Source of the DNA: DMER01 sp003451645 | GTDB taxonomy: Bacteria > Pseudomonadota > Alphaproteobacteria > Micropepsales > Micropepsaceae | NCBI GenBank assembly: GCA_031976175.1 | Contig: DALYLR010000003.1 | Coordinates: 1-64,000 of the forward strand | Length of the DNA stretch: 64,000 nucleotides | Direction of reading: 5' to 3' | Program-made: the position numbers and the translations under genes | Part shown: positions 51,157 to 60,428 of the stretch, in pieces | How the letters are laid out: every line of letters begins with the position of its first letter | How positions within the stretch are numbered: the stretch's first letter is position 1 | The notes under the pieces: generated by a model | What the model saw: only the letters and a program-made list of their open reading frames with translations | What the model was told of the DNA's origin: nothing | Database searches by the model: none

Positions 51157-52734
51157 ATGCCCAAAGTTCTTATCTCCGATCAACTGTCTCCTGCCGCCGT
51201 GCAAATCTTTCGCGAGCGCGGTGTTCTTGTCGACATCAAGACCGGGCTCAGCAAGGACGAGCTCAAGAGCACGATCGCCAACTATGACGGCTTGGCGATC
51301 CGCTCCGCCACCAAGGTGACCGCCGACGTTTTGGCAGAGGCCAAGAACCTCAAGGTCATCGGCCGCGCCGGGATCGGGGTCGACAATGTCGATATCCCTG
51401 CCGCCACTGCGCACGGCGTTGTGGTCATGAACACGCCGCATGGCAACGCCATCACGACCGCAGAGCACGCCGTCGCCATGATGTTCGCGCTTGCCCGCGA
51501 AATCCCTGCCGCCAATGCCTCTACCCAGGCCGGCAAGTGGGAGAAAAACCGCTTTATGGGTGTTGAGTTGACCGGCAAGACGTTGGGCATTATCGGCTGT
51601 GGCAACATCGGCTCCATTGTCGCCGATCGGGCCAAAGGCCTGCGCATGAAGGTCGTGGCTTACGATCCTTATCTCAGCCCCGAGCGCGCCATTGAACTCG
51701 GGGTCGAAAAATTGGACCTCGCTGACCTGTTCCGCCGCGCCGATGTGATCACGCTCCACACGCCGCTGACGCCGCAGACCAAGAACATCATCGATGCCGC
51801 CGCCTTGGAAAAAATGAAGAAGGGTGTACGGATCATCAATTGTGCACGCGGCGGCCTGATCGACGAGACCGCGCTGAAGGCGGCCTTGGAGAGTGGTCAC
51901 GTCGCCGGTGCAGCGCTTGACGTGTTTGATGTAGAGCCGGCGAAGGAAAACCTCTTATTTGGCCACGACCGCCTGGTCGCCACGCCGCATCTGGGTGCCT
52001 CCACCACAGAGGCGCAGGAGAATGTGGCACTACAGGTTGCTGAGCAAATGGCCGACTATCTGATGTCCGGCGCGATCACCAATGCGATCAACATGCCGTC
52101 CATCTCGGCGGACGATGCCACCCGCATGAAGCCCTGGATCAAGCTGAGCGAGCAACTGGGATTGTTCGCGGGCCAATTGACCGAGACCAGCATCGCCAGT
52201 GTTGAGATCCTCTATGAGGGTGACGTCGGCGAGATGAACATCAAGGCGCTGACCCAAGCTGCCCTTGCGGGCCTGCTCAAGCCCGCCTTGTCGGATGTCA
52301 ACATGGTCAATGCCCCCGTGATCGCAAAGGATCGTGGCATCGCAGTGTCAGAGGTTCGCCGCCCGCAACAAGGCGTCTATGACAGCTACATCCAGCTTAC
52401 CGTGACCTCCGAGCGCCAGACGCGCAGCGTTGCGGGAACAATCTTCGCAAATGGTGTGCCGCGCATCATCAACGTCAAAGGCATTCCGACGGATGCGGAG
52501 CTTTCCTCGCACATGCTCTATGTGACGAACGAAGACAAGCCCGGGTTCATCGGCAAATTGGGCACGGTGCTGGGCGACGCGAAGGTCAACATTGCCTCCT
52601 TCAATCTGGGCCGGAATGCTCCGGGTGCGGACGCCATTGCGCTAGTTTCGGTCGACGGTCCGGTTCCGGACACTGTCTTGGAGCATATCCGCGCCATCCC
52701 TCTCGTCAAACAAGCCAAGGCCTTGCGGTTCTAG
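51157..52734 (+). CDS. serA: D-3-phosphoglycerate dehydrogenase, long form
   Basis: 525 residues. First committed step of serine synthesis. The NAD site is TLGIIGCGNIGSIVADRA. Catalytic residues lie in INCARGGLIDE and TPHLGAST. An intervening domain and a C-terminal ACT domain (HMLYVTNEDKPGFIGKLGTVLGDAKVNIASFNLGR) match the long SerA form, often feedback-regulated. The ATG at 51157 starts the family N-terminus PKVLISDQLSP. It lies between serC and purA. Confidence 0.97.
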   Translation: MPKVLISDQLSPAAVQIFRERGVLVDIKTGLSKDELKSTIANYDGLAIRSATKVTADVLAEAKNLKVIGRAGIGVDNVDIPAATAHGVVVMNTPHGNAITTAEHAVAMMFALAREIPAANASTQAGKWEKNRFMGVELTGKTLGIIGCGNIGSIVADRAKGLRMKVVAYDPYLSPERAIELGVEKLDLADLFRRADVITLHTPLTPQTKNIIDAAALEKMKKGVRIINCARGGLIDETALKAALESGHVAGAALDVFDVEPAKENLLFGHDRLVATPHLGASTTEAQENVALQVAEQMADYLMSGAITNAINMPSISADDATRMKPWIKLSEQLGLFAGQLTETSIASVEILYEGDVGEMNIKALTQAALAGLLKPALSDVNMVNAPVIAKDRGIAVSEVRRPQQGVYDSYIQLTVTSERQTRSVAGTIFANGVPRIINVKGIPTDAELSSHMLYVTNEDKPGFIGKLGTVLGDAKVNIASFNLGRNAPGADAIALVSVDGPVPDTVLEHIRAIPLVKQAKALRF

Positions 52735-52737
52735 GCC

Positions 52738-54009
52738 ATGACCCATGTGGCCGTGATCGGCGCCCAATGGGGCGATGAGGGCAAGGGCAAGATCGTTGAT
52801 TGGCTGTCCGAGCGGGCCGATGTGATCGTCCGCTTTCAAGGCGGCCATAATGCGGGCCACACGCTGGTCATCAATGGCGAGACCTATAAGCTCTCGCTGC
52901 TGCCGTCCGGTGTGGTGCGCGGCGGCAAGCTCTCGGTCATTGGCAATGGCGTGGTGATCGATCCATGGGCCTTGTTCGAGGAGATCGACCGGCTGTCTGC
53001 ACAAGGTGTCAGAGTGACGGCGGCGGATCTTCTGATCGCAGAGAATGCGCCACTCATCCTGCCTGTCCACCGCGAACTGGATGCGGCCCGGGAGACCTCC
53101 AATAGCGGCATCAAGCTTGGCACCACAAAGCGCGGAATCGGTCCGGCCTATGAGGACAAGGTAGGACGGCGCGCCATCCGGGTCATTGACTTGGCCGACC
53201 TGGCAAGCCTGCCGGTCAAGATTGCCAATCTGTTGACGCACCACAACGCCCTGCGCCGTGGCCTTGGGCTTGCGGAATACGACGGGGACGAATTGCTCCG
53301 GATGCTGACGGAGGTGGCACCGCGTTTGCTGCCCTTTGCGGGGCCCGTGTGGCGCCGCTTGGGCGAATCCCGGCAGCGTGGCGAATGGGTCCTGTTTGAG
53401 GGCGCGCAAGGCGTCCTCCTTGATATCGATCACGGCACCTATCCGTTTGTGACCTCCTCCAACACGGTGGGAGGGCAGGCAGCGGCAGGCAGCGGCATTG
53501 GCCCTGGCGCGATCAGCTATGTTGTTGGCCTGTGCAAGGCCTACACGACGCGCGTGGGCGAGGGCCCCTTCCCGACCGAGCTCTTTGACGACGTTGGCTC
53601 CCGGATCGGCGAGCGCGGGCGGGAGTTTGGCTGCGGCTGGTTCGACGCGGTCCTCGTCAAGAAAGCCGTTATGACGGGCGGCGTGAATGGGCTGGCCCTG
53701 ACCAAGCTTGACATCCTGGACGGGTTTGAGGAACTCAAGATCGCCGTGGGCTATGAGCTTGATGGCAAGACGATCGACTATCTGCCAGCTGGTACTGCAA
53801 TGCAGGCGCGCGTCAGGCCGGTCTATGAAACTCTCGAGGGCTGGACCGGCACGACGCAAGGCGCGCGGCGCTGGGCCGATCTGCCCGCGGCGGCTGTGAA
53901 GTATGTCCGCCGGATTGAGGAGCTGGTGGGCGCGCCGGTCGCCATCCTGTCGACCTCTCCAGAGCGCGACGACACGATCCTGGTGCGCGATCCGTTTCTG
54001 GGGCGGTAG
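52738..54009 (+). CDS. purA: Adenylosuccinate synthetase
   Basis: 423 residues. GTP-dependent conversion of IMP and aspartate to adenylosuccinate. The N-terminal IGAQWGDEGKGKIVDWL carries the catalytic Asp, and FQGGHNAGHTLV carries the catalytic His. NTVGGQAAAGSGIGP and the C-terminal TSPERDDTI are family features. It starts three bases after serA, so serC-serA-purA is probably one operon. Confidence 0.98.
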   Translation: MTHVAVIGAQWGDEGKGKIVDWLSERADVIVRFQGGHNAGHTLVINGETYKLSLLPSGVVRGGKLSVIGNGVVIDPWALFEEIDRLSAQGVRVTAADLLIAENAPLILPVHRELDAARETSNSGIKLGTTKRGIGPAYEDKVGRRAIRVIDLADLASLPVKIANLLTHHNALRRGLGLAEYDGDELLRMLTEVAPRLLPFAGPVWRRLGESRQRGEWVLFEGAQGVLLDIDHGTYPFVTSSNTVGGQAAAGSGIGPGAISYVVGLCKAYTTRVGEGPFPTELFDDVGSRIGERGREFGCGWFDAVLVKKAVMTGGVNGLALTKLDILDGFEELKIAVGYELDGKTIDYLPAGTAMQARVRPVYETLEGWTGTTQGARRWADLPAAAVKYVRRIEELVGAPVAILSTSPERDDTILVRDPFLGR

Positions 54010-54088
54010 AGTAGCACTTGCCTTTGGTGCCGCTTCTTGTCCAAGCTTTGGGACTTGCCATTCCCTCACAGCAGCAGGACGAGCCACC

Positions 54089-55081
54089 ATGCCGATCAAG
54101 ACCCGCTTCACCGAAATGTTTGGCGTCAAGCATCCGATTGTCCAAGGCGGCATGCAATGGGTAGGCCGCGCGGAACTCGTCAGCGCAGTCGCCAATGCCG
54201 GCGCCTTGGGCTTTCTGACCGGCCTGACGCAACCAACACCCGATGATCTGTACAAGGAGATCATGCGCTGCAAACAGATGACGGACCAGCCCTTTGGCGT
54301 CAATCTGACCATTCTGCCCACTATCAATCCGGTTCCATATGATGAGTACCGCGACGCGATCATCCGGGCAGGGATCAAGATCGTGGAGACTGCGGGCAAC
54401 AATCCGGCGCCGCATCTGCCCGCCTTCAAAGAAGCAGGCGTCAAGGTGATCCACAAATGCACCGCCGTCCGCCACGCGGTCAAGGCGCAGACGATCGGCG
54501 TGGACTGCATCTCCATTGATGGCTTTGAGTGCGCAGGTCATCCGGGTGAGGACGATGTGCCGGGCCTGATCCTGATCCCGGCCGCCGCCGACAAGATCAA
54601 GATCCCGATGCTGGCCAGCGGCGGCTTTGCCGATGGCAGGGGCCTGATCGCGGCGCTCGCCCTGGGCGCCGATGGGATCAATATGGGCACGCGCTTCATG
54701 TGCACCAAGGAGGCGCCGATCCATCAGGCGATGAAGGAGCAGATCGTCGCCAATGACGAGCGCCAGACCGACCTGATCTTCCGTACCCTGCATAATACCG
54801 CACGGGTCGCCAAGAACGCCATCTCCCAGGAAGTCGTCCGTATAGAGAGAGAAGGCGCCACCCGCGGCGGCGCCAAGTTCGAGGAGGTCCGCGACCTGGT
54901 CGCGGGCAAGCGCGGCCGCGCGGCACTGGAGGACGGCGCCATCAATGACGGCATCTGGTCAGCGGGTCAGGTGCAGGGCCTGATCCACGACATCCCAACC
55001 GTCAAGGACCTTGTGGACCGCATCATCGCCGAGGCCGAGGCAATCATCCGTACACGGTTGGAACGCACCCTCGCCGCCTGA
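54089..55081 (+). CDS. Nitronate monooxygenase-like FMN oxidoreductase
   Basis: 330 residues. An NMO/2-nitropropane dioxygenase-type TIM barrel with PIVQGGMQWVGRAELVSAVANAGALGFLTG, SIDGFECAGHPGED and LASGGFADGRGLIAALALGADGINMGTRF. Members oxidise nitronates or reduce quinones and enoyl compounds with FMN; the substrate here is undefined. The ATG at 54089 begins the family N-terminus. It follows purA by 79 bases. Confidence 0.9.
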   Translation: MPIKTRFTEMFGVKHPIVQGGMQWVGRAELVSAVANAGALGFLTGLTQPTPDDLYKEIMRCKQMTDQPFGVNLTILPTINPVPYDEYRDAIIRAGIKIVETAGNNPAPHLPAFKEAGVKVIHKCTAVRHAVKAQTIGVDCISIDGFECAGHPGEDDVPGLILIPAAADKIKIPMLASGGFADGRGLIAALALGADGINMGTRFMCTKEAPIHQAMKEQIVANDERQTDLIFRTLHNTARVAKNAISQEVVRIEREGATRGGAKFEEVRDLVAGKRGRAALEDGAINDGIWSAGQVQGLIHDIPTVKDLVDRIIAEAEAIIRTRLERTLAA

Positions 55082-55094
55082 TGAGGCCTGGGGC

Positions 55095-56006
55095 CTAGCG
55101 GGCCTGCTGCTGCAGGGCCAGCCGCCCGCCGCCGGTGCCTTTGGCCCGCGCGGCGGCCCGGATTGAGGCCTGGAGCTTTTCAAAGGCCCGCACCTCGATC
55201 TGGCGCACCCGCTCCCGGCTCACACCGAACTCAGCCGCCAGCTCCTCAAGGGTCGCGGGCTCCTCCTTCAGGCGGCGCTGGGTCAGTATGTGCCGCTCGC
55301 GCTCGCTCAAATCGCGCATCGCATCGACCAGCAAGTCATGCCGGTCATCCTTCTCCTCCGCCTCGGCCAAGAGCGCCTCCTGGTTCGGGCTCTCGTCGAC
55401 CAGCCAATCCTGCCACTCGCCCTCGCCATCCACGCGCAACGGCGCATTGAGGGAGTGATCGGGCGCTGCCATCCGGCGGTTCATGGAGATCACGTCGGAT
55501 TCGTCAACGCCCAGTTTGGTCGCGATTTGAGCGACCTGTTCGGGCCGCAAATCGCCATCCTCGAGCGCCTTGATCTGCCCTTTGGCCTTGCGCAGATTGA
55601 AGAACAGCTTCTTTTGCGCCGAGGTCGTGCCGATCTTCACCAAGGACCAGCTGCGCAGGATGTACTCCTGTATGGCCGCTCTAATCCACCACATGGCATA
55701 GGTTGCGAGCCTGAAACCCTTCTCTGGTTCAAACTTTTTCACTGCTTGCATCAACCCAACATTGCCTTCGGAGATGACTTCGGCAATCGGCAGGCCATAG
55801 CCGCGATAGCCCATGGCGATCTTGGCCACGAGGCGCAAATGCGAGGTGACGAGCTTGTGCGCCGCCTCCCGGTCCTCATGCTCGCGCCAGCGCTTGGCGA
55901 GCATGTACTCTTCCTGCGCTTCCAGGAGCGGGAATTTGCGGATATCGGCCAGATAGCGGGATAAACTCCCCTCTGGCGACAAAGCGATTAACTGTCCTGC
56001 GGCCAT
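55095..56006 (-). CDS. rpoH: RpoH, heat-shock sigma-32 factor
   Basis: 303 residues. Region 2 (LVTSHLRLVAKIAMGYRGYGLPIAEVISEGNVGLMQAVKKFEPEKGFRLATYAMWWIRAAIQEYIL) is followed by the RpoH box QKKLFFNLRKAK. Region 4 ends with a helix-turn-helix (TLEELAAEFGVSRERVRQIEVRAFEKL). It directs transcription of chaperone and protease genes. The ribosome site GGGGGAAAAG precedes the ATG at 56006. Alphaproteobacteria often carry more than one rpoH. Confidence 0.97.
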   Translation of the reverse strand: MAAGQLIALSPEGSLSRYLADIRKFPLLEAQEEYMLAKRWREHEDREAAHKLVTSHLRLVAKIAMGYRGYGLPIAEVISEGNVGLMQAVKKFEPEKGFRLATYAMWWIRAAIQEYILRSWSLVKIGTTSAQKKLFFNLRKAKGQIKALEDGDLRPEQVAQIATKLGVDESDVISMNRRMAAPDHSLNAPLRVDGEGEWQDWLVDESPNQEALLAEAEEKDDRHDLLVDAMRDLSERERHILTQRRLKEEPATLEELAAEFGVSRERVRQIEVRAFEKLQASIRAAARAKGTGGGRLALQQQAR

Positions 56007-56492
56007 CTTTTCCCCCTGGTCTTGCGATGTTTCACAAGTTGAAGGTGTAAAACGAGATGTTCTACATCAAGCCAAGTGAGTATCGGCAGAGCGACTTGAT
56101 ATAGGCACCGATCTGACGTGGTGAAAGTGGCATTATGATGCCCAAAGGCCACGATCGACCCTAGTAAATTCGGGGTCATGGCTTTCACGCCTTCGCGAGT
56201 GCACAAGGCCCAGATTTTTGGCCCGAATCCGGGCTAAACCCAGTCACACATCGTAACAAATCACGTAACAAACATACACAAAACGTAACAAGACTACACA
56301 TACCGATAAGTAAAGCTGTGTTTGTCGCAAGTCGCGCAGTGTGGCGTGGCGGTCACGATGCTGTCGTCTCGAGGACCGAGCTCGGGTCCAAGGCCGCGAA
56401 AGTCCAAAGCGGCTATGGGAATCAGATGGCATGGTGGCACAGGGGCTAAGGGTGTCGGATAAGGTGCGGCCTCCGCCCGTCGGGACCGGCGC
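56007..56492. promoter_or_regulatory. rpoH upstream region with three CGTAACAA repeats
   Basis: 486 bases upstream of rpoH with no gene. CGTAACAA occurs at 56252-56259, 56264-56271 and 56284-56291 (TTGTTACG on the rpoH strand). The surrounding stretch (about 56245-56330) is AT-rich. These look like a cluster of regulator sites. No sigma-32 promoter could be picked with confidence. Confidence 0.5.
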
Positions 56493-58136
56493 CTATCCCT
56501 GCAACACGCGTGCGAGTGCTTCGGACGTGTCGAGGAGCCAGGCGCCCATCGCCTCCAGGCTCAAGGGCGTCAGCGCCAAAAGGTCCGGCCCGAACTCATA
56601 ACCGAGATAGATCAGCCCCAAACCCGGCAGCAATTGTAACACCGCGAGGAGCAGGCCCATGGCCGCCTGGCCCACACCATTGCCGGTCTCATGCACGCCT
56701 TGCGCCCAGCCCGCGAGCACCCCGCCCATACCGATGCCATTGAGGATCGAGCGCACCCACGCCCCCGCCCAGACGATGGAGTGAACCAAAGTGGGCACCA
56801 GCGTCCAAAACATCATCGCATAGATCCAGAGATACTCGGCATCGAAGGGATTGGCGCGCAAACGCGCAATCACTCCGGGCACGTCATAAAGCGCATTGCC
56901 GCCCGCCCAGACATGCACCTGCGAGAACAGCGTCACCCCGGTCACGGTCGCAAACACGATCAGCACGGCCATCAGCGCGGCAAGAATGAAATCCAAGGCA
57001 ATGATAAGCAGATGCCCCGCCCAGCCGAAGACGGGCACATCGAGCAGGCGGAACAGCCCCTCCGGCGTGCGCGCGATCAAACCCATGATCCAGCGCGATA
57101 TCCCCAGCGACAGCCAATCCACCGGCGCGTTGATGGCGGGCAGGAGCAAAAGGAACATCACCCATGGCGCGGCAAATAGGGAGGCCTGACCCGGATCCCT
57201 ATCCATGTCCAATGGCGTGATAATGCCGTAACCCGCCAGCGCTGCCATGAGGAAGGCTGGCAGCAGAACGGCAAGCGTGAAAGGCAGGATCAACGGCGCG
57301 CCGGCCCGCGCGGCATCCTGCCGGCCTGACAGGGGCAGAACGACGAAAATTAAAAAAGCGACAGCGAAAGCGCCAGCGACATTGAAAACGATAGCGCCAA
57401 CGACATCGCCAGCGCCAGCGACAACGACAGCACCAAAGACAGCGCCGACAACAGCGACAACGCCAGCGAAAGCGCCAGCGAAAGCGACAGCGACAGCGGA
57501 AGCGGTAACGACAACGAAAACGCCAGCGCCAGCGCCAGCGCTAGCGCCAGCGAAAACGACAGCGGCAGCGGCAGCGGCAGCGACAGCGAAAAGGAAAACG
57601 CCACCCAGCATGATCCGATCAGACGAGGCAAAAAATTTTAGAACTCGCGCCGCCGCTATTGGGCCGACGAACACCGCGATGATCAGGGCGCGTTCCTGCC
57701 ATGGCCATGCGGGCATGATCTCCATACCGCCGAAATTGCCGCTACTGCCCGCCCCCCAATTGATCGCCAGGAACAGGAACGGATAGAACACGCCCGCGCC
57801 TAGACAGAACCAGTAGGATGTGGCGCTGAACGCCAGAAGTGGCTGGTCAGCGGCAGCGGCCTCCGCGCCATCCCTTTCACTTTTGGTGGCAGCACTGCGC
57901 GCCACTTGTTGCGGATGATCGCCAAGCCAGCGTGCGAAGCCATCAAGACCACGGGCAAGCCCATCGCGATAGGAGGCCAGCAAATCGCCGCTGAGCGCGC
58001 GGACCCAAGCCTCCAAACCCTCACCCCCGCGGGCGAGCGTGACCCAATTGACGATCCAGAAGCTGAGCAGCGTCATGCCGCCCAAGACCAGCACCACCGC
58101 GCCCCAATTGCCCGGCAAGCCCAGCAAACCGTCCAT
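56493..58136 (-). CDS. Multi-pass membrane protein with an internal hexanucleotide-repeat-encoded segment
   Basis: 547 residues with many hydrophobic segments, including VVLVLGGMTLLSFWIVNWV at the N-terminus. A low-complexity Ala/Val/Phe/Gly stretch (about 180-265) is encoded by the repeat tract at 57357-57600. The C-terminal half (about 320-547) is normal membrane protein with several helices and conserved-looking loops (TPEGLFRLLDVPVFGWAGHL). No family recognised. The upstream partner, if any, is absent; a repeat cluster follows at the 5' side. Confidence 0.75.
   Translation of the reverse strand: MDGLLGLPGNWGAVVLVLGGMTLLSFWIVNWVTLARGGEGLEAWVRALSGDLLASYRDGLARGLDGFARWLGDHPQQVARSAATKSERDGAEAAAADQPLLAFSATSYWFCLGAGVFYPFLFLAINWGAGSSGNFGGMEIMPAWPWQERALIIAVFVGPIAAARVLKFFASSDRIMLGGVFLFAVAAAAAAAVVFAGASAGAGAGVFVVVTASAVAVAFAGAFAGVVAVVGAVFGAVVVAGAGDVVGAIVFNVAGAFAVAFLIFVVLPLSGRQDAARAGAPLILPFTLAVLLPAFLMAALAGYGIITPLDMDRDPGQASLFAAPWVMFLLLLPAINAPVDWLSLGISRWIMGLIARTPEGLFRLLDVPVFGWAGHLLIIALDFILAALMAVLIVFATVTGVTLFSQVHVWAGGNALYDVPGVIARLRANPFDAEYLWIYAMMFWTLVPTLVHSIVWAGAWVRSILNGIGMGGVLAGWAQGVHETGNGVGQAAMGLLLAVLQLLPGLGLIYLGYEFGPDLLALTPLSLEAMGAWLLDTSEALARVLQG
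57357..57600. repeat. Degenerate hexanucleotide tandem tract within a coding region
   Basis: About 40 units of a six-base motif resembling AGCGMC/GCCAGC (for example GCGCCAGCGCCAGCGCCAGC near 57530) run for about 244 bases. The unit length is a multiple of three, so copy-number change would keep the reading frame. On the coding strand it yields alternating Ala/Val/Gly/Phe, which remains hydrophobic. Confidence 0.85.
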
Positions 58137-58354
58137 CCCCGCCCCCTGTGATCACCCGTGCAGACAATCCCCATTCCCCTCATGTAATCATCGCAAATAA
58201 AGCGAGGACTTGGCAAGGCTCTCTCGCTTACACACAACTGTCATTATTTTGGCCGCGGAAGACTTTGCGCGTGCTGGGTTTGGTGTGTGGTGTATCGCAT
58301 TGCATAGGCCCCGGTGCCGGGACAGCGGGTCAGTCCCGCGAGGTCCGTGGTCTT

Positions 58355-58932
58355 GGGCCCCGGACAGCCGCAAGTGCGGCTTCCGGGGTGACTAAGGGGA
58401 GGACGTCATTCCGGGGCTCTGCGAAAGCAAAGAGCCCGGAACCCAGGAACACTGACGGTGGTAAGGCTTGAGCGGTCCGTGGTCGTGGGCCCCGGACAGC
58501 CGCAAGCGCGGCTTCCGGGGTGACAAAAGGGGGGCCCCGGACAGCCGCAAGGGCGGCTTCCGGGGTGAGAAAAAGGGGAGGACGTCATTCCGGGGCTTTG
58601 CGCGAGCAAAGAGCCCGGAACCCAGGAACACCGACGGTGGTCAGGCTGGCGAGGTCCGTGGTCCTGGGCCCCGGACAGCCGCATGCGCGGCTTCCGGGGT
58701 GACAAAAGACGGAGACCGGAGAGCCGCAAGCGCGGCTTCCGGGGTGACTAAGGGGGGGGAGGACGTCATTCCGGGGCTTTGCGAAAGCAAAGAGCCCGGA
58801 ACCCAAGAACACCGACGGTGGTTATCCTAGCGAGGTCCGTGGTCCTGGGCCCCGGATAGCCGCAAGGGCGGCTTGCGAGGTGACACAAGAGGGTAGGCCC
58901 CGGACAGCCGCAAGCGCGGCTTCCGGGGTGAC
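58355..58932. repeat. Cluster of two intergenic palindromic repeat types
   Basis: Type A (about 38 bases, core GGACAGCCGCAAG...GCGGCTTCC, self-complementary) occurs about seven times: 58355, 58487, 58532, 58666, 58711 (degenerate), 58847 and 58896. Type B (64 bases, opening GAGGACGTCATTCCGGGGCT) occurs at 58399-58462, 58578-58641 and 58759-58822, also an imperfect palindrome. B copies are 179 and 181 bases apart, giving a higher-order unit of about 180 bases. Not CRISPR: the repeats are palindromic and the intervals are themselves repeats. Confidence 0.85.
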
Positions 58933-58943
58933 ACAGGGCTGCG

Positions 58944-60428
58944 TCAGCCCGCACCCGCCACCACCAAAACCGCACCTGTTGCAACGGCGATCCGGGAAAA
59001 ATCGCACCTCCTGGTGGGCCCAATCATGAAGACGGGTTCGGCAATGAAGATCACAGCCGGCCGGTGCGCGATGGCGCGGGCGAGGCGCAAGCGCGCGGCG
59101 GTCCAGGGATCCCTCATTTCAAGAGAGGGGTCCAGCAAGAGGCCCGCTGGCCATTCCTTTGGGTCCAGACCTGCCAGCTCCAGCGCCTCGACGATGTCCG
59201 GACTTGCTGCACCCACGCGCCCCAGAGTGAGATTGCGCTTAACGCTGGCGCGCAACAGCGGAACGGTTGGACTAACTAGCGCGACATCGGATGGCGATAA
59301 TGGCTGTCCATCCAGCAGGACCCCGCCACCAGGCCCGGCCAGCGCCAGAACTTGCGCATAGGCGGCCGCAGGATCGCCTCCACCATCGATTACCGCGACG
59401 GTTCGAGGCGCGAAGACCCTGTCCTGCCCCGACAGCACAAGGCCCATGTCCGTTGGCGCCAGTTCACCATGCGTCTGCTGCGCCTCACCTTCTGCGGTGG
59501 TTGAGATATCCGCCGAGAGCCGTTGAAACCGCTTTCGGGCGACGCGAAATGCTGCATAGAGATCGAGCGCGCGTGCGCCGCCAGCCAAGCCTGTGGCCAG
59601 GAAGCCCAAACCAAAGAGGAACGTTGCCCAGCCGCCAGGCGACTGCATCTCCGCCATCGCAGGGCCCAGGAAGAGGATCGCAGCGGCGGCGATCATCGCG
59701 GTCATGGCGGCGGCAGGGGCTGCTATGAACCCCGCGATATGCCGGCTACGGACGGTTGCGGCATGGAGGCGTCTCGTGCGCTTTGCCAAACGGCGCTGCT
59801 CCCGCGTCAGGCCTTGGAAAGCATCGATCGCAGCCGCCCCGGTCACGATATCCCCCGCCAGTGACGATACCCGTCCGCGGGCGCGCCGCAACGCGTGTTC
59901 CGCCCGAGACAGCGGCCCAAAAAGGAGAAACATCGTCAGACCATTCAGCAGCAACGCCCCACAGACAATGGCGAGGCCCGGAACGCCAACCGCGCTGCAC
60001 AGGATGGCAGCTGCGGCCAGGCAAGCGCCAATGGCGGCCACCAGCTCGCTAACCCCCGTCGCGGTCCAATCGCGCAAGGCATTCAGATCGCCCGTCATGC
60101 GCACAGCCATCGTGCCCAAGCGGCGCTTCTCATTGCGGGGGCCAAGTGCGACGGCATGGCGGGCAAGATTGGCGCGGACTTCGTTGGCATACCGCACACC
60201 TAGATCCGCCGTCGCCACCATGCGCTCCCACCCGGCCGCCGCAACCAGACCACCCAGCGCCACGAGGAACAGCACAGGCGCCCAATCGACAGCGCCATCC
60301 GTTGCGGCCTCTGCGGCGGTTTTCAACGCGATGCCAACCCCCGTCATTGCGGCCGCCTCTATCAGCGCCAGCGCGCCAAGCTGAAAGACCGCCGCGCGCC
60401 GGTGTGGTGCCAAAAGCGCCGGGATCAT
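58944..60428 (-). CDS. ABC-exporter-like protein with degenerate nucleotide-binding domain
   Basis: 494 residues. The N-terminal 320 residues form a type 1 exporter membrane domain (about six helices). The C-terminal part aligns with an ABC ATPase but its motifs are lost: the Walker A place reads IDGGGDPAAAYAQ with no GK(S/T), the Q-loop VSPTVPLLRASV, the signature EMRDPWTAARLRLARAIA, Walker B AVIFIAEP without the Asp, and the H-loop VVAGAG without His. It overlaps the P-loop gene upstream by four bases (ATGA). It may be a non-catalytic half of a heterodimer or a non-transport protein. Confidence 0.8.
   Translation of the reverse strand: MIPALLAPHRRAAVFQLGALALIEAAAMTGVGIALKTAAEAATDGAVDWAPVLFLVALGGLVAAAGWERMVATADLGVRYANEVRANLARHAVALGPRNEKRRLGTMAVRMTGDLNALRDWTATGVSELVAAIGACLAAAAILCSAVGVPGLAIVCGALLLNGLTMFLLFGPLSRAEHALRRARGRVSSLAGDIVTGAAAIDAFQGLTREQRRLAKRTRRLHAATVRSRHIAGFIAAPAAAMTAMIAAAAILFLGPAMAEMQSPGGWATFLFGLGFLATGLAGGARALDLYAAFRVARKRFQRLSADISTTAEGEAQQTHGELAPTDMGLVLSGQDRVFAPRTVAVIDGGGDPAAAYAQVLALAGPGGGVLLDGQPLSPSDVALVSPTVPLLRASVKRNLTLGRVGAASPDIVEALELAGLDPKEWPAGLLLDPSLEMRDPWTAARLRLARAIAHRPAVIFIAEPVFMIGPTRRCDFSRIAVATGAVLVVAGAG

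Noticed and set aside
52642..54516. 624-codon minus-strand frame opposite purA
   Set aside because: Antisense to an unmistakable adenylosuccinate synthetase.
56007..56060. ROSE-type RNA thermometer before rpoH
   Set aside because: No U(U/C)GCU-type element opposite the ribosome site GGGGGAAAAG was found, and no convincing multi-hairpin leader could be drawn by eye.
57357..57600. A separate gene on the other frames of the repeat tract
   Set aside because: The alternative frames (for example runs of Leu/Ser or Ala/Thr/Lys/Pro) exist only because of the repeat and do not continue into domain-like sequence.
58355..58932. CRISPR array
   Set aside because: Repeats are palindromic, of two types and unevenly spaced, and the intervals are repeats rather than unique spacers; no cas genes are nearby.
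59593..60384. 263-codon plus-strand frame opposite the degenerate ABC gene
   Set aside because: Arg/Pro/Ala-rich antisense frame without features, whereas the minus-strand frame shows membrane helices and an ABC-like fold.
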